Below, piece by piece: positions 25,701 to 37,423 of a DNA stretch of 64,000 bases. A program made the translations under genes and the position numbers. Position 1 is the stretch's first letter; each line of letters opens with the position of its first letter. The notes beneath the pieces were generated by a model. That model worked only from the letters and a program-made list of their open reading frames with translations, ran no database searches and was not told the origin of the DNA. Origin of the DNA: Isoetes taiwanensis (taxonomy: Eukaryota > Streptophyta > Lycopodiopsida > Isoetales > Isoetaceae); contig JAJEKV010000006.1 of assembly GCA_021234155.1 (NCBI GenBank), positions 27,867,754 through 27,931,753 of the forward strand, given 5' to 3'.

Positions 25701-27440
25701 CGGCTAGAAAACCTTTATATCGACATTGGGCACTCTTCTACGATCCATGTGTTTGCACATCGACAACATAGAAAAAGATTTATTTGATTTAAAACCTTCC
25801 TTTTTACATATTGATTGAGATTTTCTCGATTTATACCATGTGCCACATAGCCCGCATTCTTCTGCATAGTGGGGACAATGAGCTCTAAAAAGAAGTTCAT
25901 GGCGAGTCTATTGCCATGGCCAATAGTGCATGTTTCTTTGGTGTTATTTCCGGATGACAACTTGAAAACATGCTTGCGATCATGATAGAACTAAAACTTC
26001 AAAGAACAAATACCCATGCATGATCCATGCCCCTGAGCTCAAATATTTGTTGTAGACACCAATTCAAATGAGCTTTCATAGCGGTATCATGCATTTGAGC
26101 GTTTTAAAGCACGCAACTATCGAAGCGACTCAAAGCAATCTTGGAAGCCCGGATCTGAGGATCTCGTGGAAGAATAAAATCCGTTGCATTTGTCGAGAAT
26201 TACGCAAGTAGTAAGCGGACGGATGACCACCATTTCTGCCGTACTTGATCAAATGTCTAACATGCAATTGACACCATACTATATCGGTTATTATCCACTG
26301 CAAGAAGCGCTTTGAGACAGCACTTTTGGGCATCAATTATCCATCAAATAATGTGAAAATATATCATGGCGAGCATCCACACAATAGTACGCTATTTGAT
26401 CTATGACTAAATTTTACAAAAATGTGCCGTTAGTTGATGCCCAGAGAATGTTCATAGAGAAGAAAGATAGCGATTGTAGAGAAAAGCTACAATAAGTGGT
26501 GGCTTACGGTAGAAAGCAAGGATTAGTCGGGGAACATATTGCAACATTACATTGCTTGGGTTAATCGGCACGGTTTATGGTGGCATCAATGATTACAAGT
26601 TGTGACCCGCAATGTCACAAAACTCCATATCTATCTTGTCGTGTTTGCTTTGCGGATCAAGGCTAAATTTTAAACATTCAACACTTGTACAACACAAATT
26701 GATCAGTAAATCTGCAAAGTTGTCAACAGCTAATGCATTCCACCTTGTTGTTTTCGAGACACACAATCTCCACATGCAATATCCCTCCCTTCATATTTCT
26801 TGCTTTATGACTCACAACTCCATAGATGAGGTATCATCTCAGCTCTAGCATGGCCACTCCATTTCACCATCCAATGTGACAAGCTAACTTGGTATTTCGC
26901 ATACTACAAGCAAGCATCCAACAAGGTTTGGATTAATGTACCCAAAGCTTCGCTTGATTGCTCTAGTCAAAACTGGGCTCTGCAACAAAGAGATCCACCA
27001 TAAAAAATAGGACTTGGCCAAATCGTAAGATATCTATAACATCGTTCTCTATATAGCTATGCGAGAATGAATGCGAGGACTATTTCGAGGTTGAAATTCA
27101 TGATATTGCGGTGTTCAATAATCGAAAATACAATATCAAAAGTAGAAGAGCTTACCCTAACAAACTGCTTCGTTCGATCCTTGTCGGCATGCATATGAAC
27201 AGGGATTATATAGTCGGGGAAAAATGGGCCTCGTTGGGTATATCATGCGGCATGCCCATGTTATTTTTGGAATCCCATGTGAGGAACAATTGTGAAGCTG
27301 CTTTTAGGCATTTTGTAGAACTCCAACTACTATGGAATTCTAGATCCAGCCGCCAAGTCTATGCCATAGCCAAGCTTCTGTCATAAACCATAAAGATACG
27401 GGTTAAGAAAGCGAAAAGTGAGCGACCAAGATTGATTTTA
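25701..27440. other. Unassigned, scattered coding-like fragments
   Basis: Minus-strand frames at 26130-26336 (…IKYGRNGGHPSAYYLR…) and 25715-25960 look more protein-like than chance but match no family I can name. A plus-strand frame at 27111-27386 is also unrecognised. They may be pieces of one decayed transposon gene on the minus strand. Confidence 0.35.
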
Positions 27441-27449
27441 GATAGGACT

Positions 27450-27797
27450 GAATTCGAAAAATGGTGAATGCGGGATGCAAATAGAAGAAATCTCACCTGA
27501 AGTCAGCTTGTTATCTGGGCTGGTCTCTGGACCGCCAAGATACTTCCAGAGCAATTTTTGTGCTTTTGCAGGCCTGGATTCATGAGATGCAAGAGTCAAG
27601 TAATTCGGCTCAAAATCTACACATTTTATCATCTTCTTAACCTGCATTGCGGCTTCAACTTCATCATCTAGTTGCATGCATATCTTGAACTTTCTTTTGC
27701 TAACAATGACAATCATGCTACAGAGATGTTTGAATCTATCCCGCCAACCACATAGAAAATTCTCCGCCACTATCGGGTTTTCTTTGCATCCTTGCAC
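27450..27797 (-). CDS. Exon-like open frame, unrecognised protein
   Basis: An uninterrupted minus-strand frame contains well-formed protein-like sequence (KFKICMQLDDEVEAAMQ, EPNYLTLASHES, LLWKYLGGPETS). It ends at a good donor, CTTCAG|GTGAGA, at about 27497. The 'DDE.EAA' stretch after a basic segment loosely recalls an AP2/ERF fold, but the conserved tryptophans of that domain are not all there, so I do not claim it. No start exon was identified, because the upstream side falls in the 340-bp duplicated sequence. It could be a captured gene fragment. Confidence 0.35.
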
Positions 27798-28446
27798 TTT
27801 AGGTTTGAAGCCATTTTGTCAAAGATAACTAAAAAGAAATACCCGTGGTAGGCTAGGAAGAACAACGCTGGTTTTCCCTCCCACTATTCTCTACAAGATT
27901 TTAGCAGACAAAGGACCGAAAGCCTTAACCATAATCAAAGACCCAGCGGGCACGGATACCTCGTGTAACTTTGAAGAGAAGAGGCTTCCGCATTTTTGCG
28001 AGAAACGGCGGTTATTGACCACGTCACAAAACAAAGCATTCATTCTAAAAATAAAAATAAAAATAATAATCTCATGGCATACAATGGAAGTGGTGAAATG
28101 CAAGGGCCACTATCGGGTTCTTGCATCCTTGCACTTTAGGTTTGAAGCCATTTTGTCAAAGATAACTAAAAAAAGAAATACCGTGGTAGCTGCGGAAGAA
28201 CGTATTTGGTTTTCCCTCCCACTATTCTCTACAAGATTTTAGCAGCAAAAGGACCGAAAGCCTTAACCATAATCAAAGACCCACTGGCACAGATACCTCG
28301 TGTAACCTGAAGAGAAGAGGCTTCCGCATTTCTGCGAGAACGAGCGGTTATTGACCACGTCACAAAACAAAGCATTCATTCTAAAAAATAAAAATAAAAA
28401 TAATAATCTCATGGCATACAATGGAAGTGGTGAAATGCAAGGGCCA
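27768..28446. repeat. 340-bp direct tandem duplication
   Basis: The segment beginning 'cactatcgggtt' at 27768 repeats from 28108, with a spacing of exactly 340 bp. It ends at 'gaaatgcaagggcca' in both copies. The copies share long identical blocks and differ by small indels, e.g. in the 'aaaaataaaaataaaaataataat' stretch and around 'gtggtag'. The high similarity points to a recent duplication. Confidence 0.9.
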
Positions 28447-28619
28447 AGATCGCGCACAAACTATCCTAAAACGCCATTATTATTATATATAGATAAAGTC
28501 TTTTTCTCTGTAATTTGATTGTATCATGATATGAAAATGTAATTAAGTAAGTTAGATTGGAGTATAACTTTTTGTAAAGCTTAAAATACTTGTAATAGAC
28601 TAAGTAGCATAGGTCCCAG
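28447..28619. other. AT-rich spacer
   Basis: Short AT-rich interval between two repeat blocks. Nothing recognised. Confidence 0.5.
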
Positions 28620-29230
28620 CACAAGAAAATCAATTTTGGTTCAAAACTCGGCGAAACCGGGTCGATCCGCGCAAACTCGAACCTGCGTTCGCGAGGCAGA
28701 GCGCTTTTGCGCGAATCAACCCGGGTACCAGGATTTGGGACAAAAATGATTGAAAATTTGTGCTAAAAGATAGTAAATTGCATAGAATTTGCCTAGGAAC
28801 CCAGTTTAGAATCAATTTCAGCAAAGAATCATCTAAGAATGCTAACTTCTGGCCAAACTGGGTCGATCCGCGCAAAATACGTCTGCGTTCGCGACGCAGG
28901 GCCAATTTGCGCGAATCAACCCGATTAGCCCAAATTGACACTTTTAGATGTCCATTTTGCTTGAAACAAGTTGCTAGCTAGGTTAGAATTGATCCAATTA
29001 GGCATGTTAGCATCTTACAACCCCTAGAAATGCCTAATCCTCTTCCAAATCGGCCAAACCGGGATGATCTGCGCAAAATCGCCCCGCGTTCGCAACGCAG
29101 AGCCTATTTGCGTGAATCGACCCGGGTTGCCCCATTTTGGTCAGGATTGATCAAATTTGACCCAACAAACTGCAATGTAGTATTTCTTGCCTTGTTTTGC
29201 TTATATTTGCACTTCATAGTAGCTCATTTG
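28620..29230. repeat. Three ~201-bp tandem units, each with nested GC-rich palindromes
   Basis: The landmark 'gggtcgatccgcgcaaa' (third copy 'gggatgatctgcgcaaa') begins at 28659, 28861 and 29061. In every unit it faces the inverted sequence 'tttgcgcgaatcaaccc' about 30 bp downstream. A smaller inverted pair (TGCGT…ACGCA around TCGCG) lies between them. The units are GC-rich islands in AT-rich DNA. The block abuts the open frame at 29244, so it could be the promoter/LTR side of the element that encodes that frame. That is inference. Confidence 0.85.
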
Positions 29231-29243
29231 GACATCCATAGCT

Positions 29244-30062
29244 TCATATGATGCTGCCAACCACATCCGTGATTTCCCTACTGAACAAGCCTTCCATGTG
29301 TTCGATCATCTCTTTGATCTTCATGCAACATTGACCAGAACCCCCTTCTACACTGACATCATTTGCCAATATGATCAGCAGATCCTACCCTGGGAAGTCA
29401 GCTTGCCGCCTAGGGGAGGGAAATGGGTATCCCTAGATTCGCTTAGCCAAGCCTTAGGAGGAGGATCCAAGGGCAAGAACAAGCTGTGGGATAGGACTAG
29501 AACCATGTCCGACTACATGACCTGCAAGCACAATAGTCATAGGTATCTCTCAGCCCATGCAGCCCTTGCCCTATTCATGCAGTATAAGGCAATCAACAAG
29601 GTGGGGGAGCCCTCAATTTAGCCTTTGGATCTAGCGCCACTCGACACTCGAAGGGAGCAAAGCCACATCCACGAGATCGAGTCCTCGGAGTACATGTACC
29701 ATGGCATGACATCAGGGACACCAGCACTGCAGATCGAGCAAGACTACGAGCAGCTAGGGGAAGAAAACCCAGGTTGGAAAAGAAGAGAGGCGATGAGGAT
29801 GGAGAGGCGAATAGCCAGGCATGATGACGAAATCAGGCGGGTCTATGAACCACCAATCGACATCACAGCCCTATCACCAATAGTCATCGATGGAGAGGAA
29901 TACATCTTGACAAACGACATCCTCAACCTTCCTTACTGCCAAGAAGAAGGGCTCAGAATCGACGAGCTCTTAGGCTTGATGGAAAAAGAGCGCACAGCGA
30001 CTTCATCGACTACTCCTATCAGGAAATCCCAAGGGATAGTCTTTACAACTGAAAAACTTTGA
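29244..30062 (+). CDS. Unrecognised ORF with one internal TAG, possibly a gag-like or transposon protein
   Basis: One reading frame runs from about 29244 to the stop at 30060-30062, broken only by TAG at 29619-29621. Upstream is …DAANHIRDFPTEQ… then KWVSLDSLSQALGGG; downstream is a charged segment with KRREAMRMERRIARHDDEIR and an acidic, proline-containing tail. The first ATG inside the frame is at 29298. Codon use and charge look like a real protein, but I recognise no domain. It follows the triplicated palindromic block immediately and ends at the 23-bp repeat that received the Helitron. A gag-type protein of an unclassified LTR element is one option; no zinc knuckle is visible. Confidence 0.5.
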
Positions 30063-30105
30063 GTTGGTCTTATAAAAAAATATGAGTTGGTCTTATAAAA
30101 AAATA
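30061..30105. repeat. 23-bp tandem repeat, target of the Helitron (left part)
   Basis: Two units of 'gagttggtcttataaaaaaat' (21-23 bp). A third partial unit (tgagttggtctt) lies across the Helitron at 37490-37501. Joining 30105 to 37490 makes the repeat continuous, which fixes both ends of the inserted element. Confidence 0.85.
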
Positions 30106-30135
30106 CTAGTAAACGTGTGCCCGGCGTTGCCGGGC
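30106..30135 (-). other. Helitron 3' terminus: CTAG end plus hairpin
   Basis: Perfect 7-bp stem with a 3-nt loop, nine bases from the terminal CTAG. This is the terminator-like structure that marks plant Helitron 3' ends. Confidence 0.9.
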
Positions 30136-30193
30136 TTATGTCCGAGCTTATGTTTTTACTTGCCGGGCTTATGTCCGAGCTTATGTTTTTACT
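30128..30193. repeat. 33-bp direct repeat in the Helitron 3' subterminus
   Basis: The block starting 'tgccgggcttatgtccgag' occurs at 30128 and again at 30161, back to back and identical. It duplicates the inner arm of the terminal hairpin, giving a second copy of the GCCGGGC half-stem. Confidence 0.9.
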
Positions 30194-30199
30194 TGGCAT

Positions 30200-32450
30200 T
30201 TAATGTCCATATATCTACAACTTCTGTGAACATCACAGGTCGATGCTTGCAAGAATGGACATGATTTTCTTATGTAAATATTTTTGTTGTCGAAATTGTC
30301 TAGTGCAGTATCATCAATGTATTAACTTTGCAGTGGATTTTCAAAGTAAACAGGTGCACGACATTGTCGCACATAAGTAGAGGCGTCTTGAATCGTAAAT
30401 TGATTCTTAGAGGAGTTGCTACGATTCATGATTTCAGAATGACAATACATCAAGACGAACAAACATACACTTTGCACGCATAAGTAGACGCATATATTTT
30501 CGTAGACCTTGTGCCAAGAAGTAAAAGTCCAAGAATAATGCACTCATTTGTAAGCAGTAGAATAAGCAATGGTGCTTCGACAATGAGGGCAAATTCATGT
30601 TACCAATTTGAAAACGCATTTGTTAGTTTAGTTTGTGTTGACTACATTAAAGACAACTAACTAATTGGGCTAAATTGCCCTCTTTATGCACTTTCACGGT
30701 GTTGCATGTAATTTGATGTTGCATGTAATTTGATGTAACAACGATGTACCAACATTTGTGCCGGAGGTGCATTTATATAGGGCTTCGTATTAAAAGCGGC
30801 ACATATGTTGCAATTAAAGCGGTCTCAAATTCAATAATATTGATTATTGGCCTTCAAATTAGGTTAACTTCTTAGCAAAAACCAAATTTTGCACCCTTTG
30901 TTTGGCCAATAAATATCGTAGACTGTGTGATTAGAATCAAGCCGATAAATAGAATTAAAAGACAACCCTATATAAAGGGAGCTATGCATGAACCGGATGG
31001 AATACTAAGGAGAGTAATGTACATATACTTGAGTTTGACTCTATGTCAAGTGTAGAATGTTTATGAGACATTTACCACAATGTCATTTGACACCTGCCGA
31101 GTTGTTACACATATATGTCGAGACTCAAAGCAAGACAATTCTTCTAAAAGTCATTTTTATTAATTGCGACTTTGTATAGACCTCCAGAACCACGACCAGA
31201 GCCGCATGTCAAAAATACCTTGCCTACTTCTTTCACCCATTGTTATGTATAGAAACAGTCTTGCTGTTAAAGTAGAACAATATATCTGCATGTCCAATTA
31301 AAATGCCAAATTTGATAAAGCTTAAGACATCTCTGGTTTATGTGTTTGAGGCAGCACCAGCTTTCCCCATCGAGTTGCAATTTCTTTGAACATTTATTCA
31401 TCATCTTGGGCAGAAAATAAATTATACAAATACTCCAAAACTAATCACATATGAGTGGAATCACATATCGGCACTAAACTAAGGAAGTTACCCATCAATA
31501 GAGTTGAGAGAGATTGATTTTGAAGTGGAATCACTTAGCAATTAGCGAGCTACTTTCGTATCTACACTATTCTTAAAAAGAAAATTATATCTTGTGCATT
31601 TGTGCGGGGAATGAAAAATGCATCAATATTTTTACCTTACGTCATCTTTGCATGAATTTCCTTGTGTCTCTCTGTTTGCTTGCCACCACATTACGCAATG
31701 GATGGTCCATGTAATCCACAGGTAGTGGCGGACAAATCCTCAACGTGGAGGATCCCCAACATCATCTATTCTCTTAAAAACCGATATATGGCGAAAATCC
31801 TTTCACAAAATAATGAACAATTATCATGTCACTTGTAAATTCAACCTATTCATGCCTATAAGAAGATGCACTCTTGAAGTATCAATGAACCTTGGCGTTC
31901 TAGCCTCAAAACGAAAGCAGAATGGACCTTAAGCACAACTTGGCCATGGCCATTAAAGGAGGAGCGCATGTAAAGATTAACATGAAGGATGAACAAACAT
32001 TCAAGGCTAGTGCTCAGAGACCAAGGCAGTCGTAGGTATGTAATCTTCTAGAATATAGGGTTTAAGGGAATAGACATCATTGGTGTAAGAGGATATGTAC
32101 CTAGTTGTCATCCCCATCACAAGAGATAGAGCTTCAACAATTGCAATGTCTTCAACAACTTTGGATTAAAGTGTTGGCATCTCGCCCATCCAACCAAAAG
32201 GAGCGCCTACAAAGGATAAACATGCACTATAAGAACTCCTTACCTCAGCATCATTGGCAAAACGTCTTCATAACATTTTCAATCAAGCATCATTTTACAG
32301 GAGCTTCGTAGGGACTAATTACCTTAAACATTTTGGTAATATCCTGTCCAGCTCCACTCCAATTGAGGGAGGAGCATTAGCAAAGAAGACTACGCTTGAT
32401 CTTGTATTTTTGCAATGAAACCTGCTCCCCCGCAAAATAAGTTCAAAAAT
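30200..32450. other. Helitron interior without a recognisable gene
   Basis: AT-rich. Frames are short and no Rep, helicase or captured domain was identified. Confidence 0.5.
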
Positions 32451-32453
32451 GTA

Positions 32454-32659
32454 AGAAGAATATGAGCAATATGTGCAAAAAGAAAATCATTTGTCCCACG
32501 TGCAAAAGTAGACCACATGCATGCAAAAGAAGACACCTTCAAAATGTAAAGATACAAAAGAAGAATACGAACAATATCAAAAGAGAATCATTTGTCCCAC
32601 GTGCAAAAGTAGACCACATTCATGCAAAAGAAGACACCTTCAAAATGTAAAGATACAAA
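32454..32659. repeat. 105-bp tandem duplication, open in one frame
   Basis: Two units of about 103-105 bp start 'agaagaatatgag' (32454) and 'agaagaatacgaac' (32559). They share long identical runs such as 'atcatttgtcccacgtgcaa'. The period is a multiple of three and the plus strand stays open through it (IICPTCKSRPHSCKRRHL). The resulting C-x2-C…C pattern is from a repeat and I do not treat it as a proven zinc finger. Confidence 0.85.
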
Positions 32660-34110
32660 CTATAGAGATACATCACAAAGGAGATACTCAATTGCGATTC
32701 AATAGAAGAACATACCCTTTATGCAAACCGAACTTAAAACTGAACAAACCATCAGCTCAAACACTATGCAAAAGCAAGAAAGTTGTTATTGGCATTTTTC
32801 ATAGAAGCAACTTCATAATGTATACTTGAAGCACGTCCAAATCAAACATGGAAGAAAGGGATACAATGATGCGAATGCGAGAGAAAGAAAAGCTACCATA
32901 TAAAAAAGACACAACGGAAAGATGGAGCAAGGCGAAGCACCATTTCTCGAGTACCTTATGTCAATTCCCATGCTTTCTGAAATTTGCCATAAGTGCTTTC
33001 TGCAGTTGGAAGATCAAGCCATAATTCTTGCAACTATCATTGCTCCCATCTATGCTCCCGTCTATGCACCTGCAACGAAGAGGAGTTATAAGGAGAAGAA
33101 GGAATGCACGCCAAAGGAGCCATGGTGCAGACCTATCACCGGAGTTACGGACACTACAAAATGTCTGGCGACCCTTGCCCTGTCGCTTCCATTTCTTTGC
33201 CCTTTTCTTTGTTGGCGATCCTACTAAGGTTGCAAAATCTTAGCACCACGAGAAAATATTTACATTTTGGCAAAACAAAATGGAAAGAAAAACATTTACA
33301 CCGCTTATAGAATGACATCTGAGAGAACCATATCGGCCAATTGAATGCAATTGATCTTGACGGCATAGCCCAGAGGAAAAAAAATATCTGAAGGAACAAC
33401 CGAAATCGTCATTGTGGAACTCTGTTGAAAATTCTAAGAACAAATTGCATGAGATTTGAACAAGCGCAATCGGTGTGCCGCTCAAAAATAAAAGCACACG
33501 ATGATGGACATTTGTTTTGAAAGTTAAACCCTAAATTACAGCGTTACAGCGTTAAATTTCTCAGAAACGGCTTGTTTTGCCAAAAAAAAATTGGCGTGGT
33601 AAAAAAAATCTAGAGACAATTTTTCTTGCCGGTTTTTACTTTTCTGATCCCAAAATTTAAGCTTTTCGGCACGGATTTTAATGTCCACCGTGACCAGGAA
33701 AAGGAGGACACCCAAAGCGTGTGCGGCGTTCCAATAGTATCTGACTTGTGTTTTTCTTTGTCATCGATAAAATTAGCTCAAATATCCAAATCATGAGCTA
33801 GTAAATTTGTGCCTCGCAATTTATCAGTTTGAAATGCGCTCAAATTTGAAATTGCAATAAAGTATTATTAGATTTTGACCGCATGTTTTTAGCTGATAAT
33901 TCCAATTAGGCAAACTTTACATATTCTCATCTTACAAAAGGGTATAGGGTATTCTTGAATAAAGGCTTTTGATCATTTTATTTTAACCATTGGGCATTTT
34001 AACAACCATTGGCCTTTTTATCGTATTGTATTGTACAATACATTGGTAAAAGTACACTTTTCATGGTCATCTTTTAAAGCAACCAAGGAAGCACATTATT
34101 GGCATGAGGT
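32660..34110. other. Helitron interior, unassigned
   Basis: Short frames only, including 32922-33227 (+). No homology recognised. Confidence 0.45.
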
Positions 34111-34124
34111 TTAGGTTGGCCTTA

Positions 34125-34345
34125 TGGAAGTATTTAATGGTGTTGCCAGGCTAATGATATAGCATGTATTTTTACTTGACCTCAAATGTCCATATGTGTA
34201 ACTTTTGACAACATCACATGCTGATACTGGCAAGAATAGACATTATTTGCTTTCATAATTATTTTTATTATTGAGATTGTCTATGGACAGTATCACCAAT
34301 GTTCAAACTTTGCGTTTCAAGGATGGATTTCAGAATAGAATAGAA
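34125..34345 (-). repeat. Older Helitron 3'-end relic nested inside the Helitron
   Basis: Sequence from 'ggtgttgccaggctaatg' through 'gtatttttacttgacctcaaatgtccatatgt' to 'gacagtatcaccaatg' parallels 30128-30330, which is the subterminal region of the intact Helitron. The order of blocks is the same and the orientation is the same. The hairpin and CTAG are decayed. Confidence 0.65.
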
Positions 34346-34611
34346 TAGAAAACAATGTTTTGTAAGGAATGCTGGGGGCAGTTAAATTTAACTCTAAATT
34401 TGGAAAGGCTAAGCATAAGTTTCAGTTCGGCCTTAGGCAACTTCATTTATGGTTTCTATTTATGATGAAAAACAACATCCTCAAAAGCTTATAAGACATG
34501 CATAGAAAAGCAACTTCGATATGTAGGCCCATACAACTCGAGCCCAACATATATTGACATTAAAATTTAGGGCAGGCTTTTTGGCATGTTTAAAAACATT
34601 GTGCCAGAAAG

Positions 34612-34775
34612 GGGTGCCAAGCACCTTGGTCTAATAAATAAAAAATGCGTACTCTAAATGTAAGAGGTGGCCTAAGAAATTGGAGACATATAATGCCAAA
34701 CACCTTGGTCTATTAAATGGGTGCTCTGAATGTAAGAGGTGCCCTAGGCAATTGAAAACGTATATGCAGAATCCA
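34612..34775. repeat. 81-bp tandem duplication
   Basis: 'gccaagcaccttggtcta' at 34615 recurs as 'gccaaacaccttggtcta' at 34696. In both copies it is followed by 'ctctaaatgtaagaggtg' or a close variant. Old and diverged. Confidence 0.7.
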
Positions 34776-35860
34776 TATCAAACCTTCGGATTTTGTATTT
34801 GACCTCATTCGTCAACCAGCTTGCTATGCAAACATTGTTTACAGATTCATTCTCATGGTAAAAACTTTAAGATATGCCACGTACAATTTGAATTTAGGGA
34901 ATCCTTTTGCAAACAATAACAAATACTTCTCATGAAATATATTACAGTAAGTTGGTGAAATTGAACTCAAATGACCTATCAACAAAAATCCTAATTATTA
35001 TGTGCAGCAGGCACCATAATGTTAACAAAAACGAATCAATTGGGCTTGCAAGAGTAGCATAACCAGTAGATCAATCTTTATGTAGCCAAACAAAAGTGTA
35101 GTTGCAATACTGGATTAACAGTAAATCAAACGCATCTTTGAAAATGGGCACTAATAGCTTAGATTATCCCCACCATATCCAACCTGGATTATAACTTAAT
35201 TGAAGGCTATCTAGCCATACACTGCATCTGATCGAACTGGAGACTGCATTGAAGACCATGTGGTTGAATTGGGGACCATAAAATCTATTCAACACCTCAT
35301 AATACATGAACACAGCAAGATATCGAAAATAAAAGGCTCTATGGACCAGAAGACAGGATTTGTAAGACTTCTCATCTACAGACCAGACCAATCACATTAG
35401 ACATAAGAAATAGAACAGAGAATTCTGTTTTTGACAGAATTAGGCACCGAAGCTGGCTGGGATTTAGAAAATGAGCAACTCATGAACAAACAATGTGTCT
35501 AATCTAAAAGAATTTATCCCCTCAATATCCGCATGTATAATTACTGATGCACTAATCCATTGCTATACTAATCCATTGGAGACCTTCATTAACCGCTTCT
35601 GGCATATTATTATTTTCACCTTGAAATGGCTGCAGATTCCACCTCAACACCCTGAATATTTGCTGTTGATTGAAAAATGCACACAAATAGTGAACAGAAT
35701 CTGCATAAAGTCCAGGCCAAATCCAACTCAAATATGCACATCCGAGATTTGTACATGCAAAGAAGTAACAAAGTTTTGCTACCGCATTAAACCAGTAGAA
35801 AAGCAATTGAAAACTGTTTCGTGCTTAAGCCTGAAAATAAAGGACACGGTTAGGAAAGAA
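34776..35860. other. Helitron interior, unassigned
   Basis: Frames at 35164-35391 (-) and 35495-35914 (+) have no recognisable domain. The second overlaps duplicated sequence. Nothing assigned. Confidence 0.45.
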
Positions 35861-37330
35861 ATAAAAAATGCCAGTTCATGGCTAGGGCAGGACCGGATTT
35901 GGCTTTGCATGTAGGCATGACAATAAATAAAAGTGAGGATCTACCTGAGACTAAGACCTGATTTACTCCTAAGCCTACTCCACGCATAGCAGAACCCTGA
36001 GAAGAAAACCTGAAAAGAAAGTTAATAGGACGTAAGAATAAGCTGGTAAATCTGCCAAGGCATTAAGAAATGCCAGATATGGCTATGGCAGAGCCGGATT
36101 TGGGTGGTACTCATGACAACAAATAAACAATGAGGACCTAATGGAGATTGGATATGCTGATTTTTACTTCTCAGATAAGCTGAAATGTAGATCGCCTAGA
36201 GAAAGCTCAGAGATACAAAATCAAGTGAAAACCTTTTGTAAAATTGGAAAACATTCCATATAATCGAAAGATCTAAAGAGAAGAAAGAAAGAAGAGTAAA
36301 GTTTCTACCTTTACTTGTTATGGCGATTCGAAGGGGATCACTCAAAGCGGTGCCTGAACAAAAAGGGATTATCTGACTATTTTGCCGTTTGCAGACACTC
36401 GTTATTAGGGAGACACTCGTCATTATTACATAAAAAGGGACCGGAGAATTAAAATATTGCTGGAAACAATGCGAAACTCTTGAAAGCTGCAAGAAAACCT
36501 TGACCCATCTTGGCCTGAATCGATTTACAGATTGCAAGACCTGGGTTAACCTGCCCAGATTTGCCAGCTTGCTGAGCAATATCATGGCCTTTCCATGTAA
36601 AAATTTGAGACGAAGCCAAAACATCAAGTAGCATATCCCAAGTAAAGAGCTTACAAAAACGGCCTTAACCATCTTAACCTGAATCGATTTACATATTGCA
36701 AGAGCTGGATTAACCCGCATCAAAGAAAATGCACCTCCTCCAGCGATTCCTCTAAAAACAAAAATGCCGATGAATGTGGCGACATTCCCAGCAAAGGAAC
36801 GGAATGAGAAGCAGAACTCTTACCTTCAAAGCATTCACGAAATCTTTCCTTCAAAGAAATGAAGCGAACCCCAAGTCTGCAAACTTCTGATGAGGGCAGG
36901 GTTTGCCAAGGCCGCAACTGCATATCTAGGAAAACAGGAAAAATAGAAGTCGGTGAAACAAAAGAGGATGTGTTAAGCTCGCAAATTCTGAGATGCCCAA
37001 AAAGAATTAGGGCAAAAGAAAAATTCTAATTAGGTAGAGCAAGAAAAAGTGGGGCGAAAAGAATCCTGCTATGGCATTCTTACCTTGTGAGGTAGAAAAC
37101 TCAATCCCCTGTTTGCCTTACCATCGAAATTTTCGTCCTCCAAATATGCAGCAGCAATGCAAGGAAGCAGCACATGGTCGAGGTATGGCCGTTGTGCGCC
37201 TCAACCAGAAAACCATTACAATCATAGACTTGCAATTTGCCTCAGCCATCTCTATTTTAAAATTACTAAATCGAATCATGAGAGGCAGAGGAGTATCCTC
37301 CGCCATGATCTTGCGGTTAGTTAGCTGTAA
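35860..37330 (-). pseudogene. Exon-like fragments carried by the Helitron (captured gene candidate)
   Basis: On the minus strand several segments are flanked by plausible splice sites. One frame starts ATGGCGGAGG at 37306 and reaches CGATG|GTAAGG near 37117. The next begins after TTTTCCTAG near 36928 (LPSSEVCRLGVRFISLKERF…) and reaches TTTGAAG|GTAAGAG near 36829. Another begins after TTTTTAG near 36748. Two internal duplications are present: a 164-bp period ('cctgaatcgatttaca' at 36514 and 36678) and a ~190-bp one (35875-35945 vs 36065-36140). I do not recognise the protein. Orientation is the same as the Helitron, which is common for captured fragments. Confidence 0.45.
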
Positions 37331-37423
37331 TGGGTTGAATCTGTAACGGGCCAGAATGAGAGAAAAAAGGGAATGGTAGAGGAGAGCACCGGAAAAGCAA
37401 TTTCAGGTTCCAAAACTCACGCT

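Noticed and set aside
27450-27797. AP2/ERF transcription factor domain
   Set aside because: Only a weak 'DDE.EAA' resemblance; the diagnostic tryptophans and the YRG/RAYD elements are not all present.
32462-32829. C-x2-C…C pattern suggesting a zinc-finger protein
   Set aside because: It arises from a 105-bp tandem duplication; the partner cysteines and histidines are not conserved and no start, introns or homology support a gene.
36196-36723. 175-codon minus-strand frame as an independent gene
   Set aside because: It runs across a 164-bp duplication and across likely splice sites; better read as part of the Helitron's exon-like fragments.
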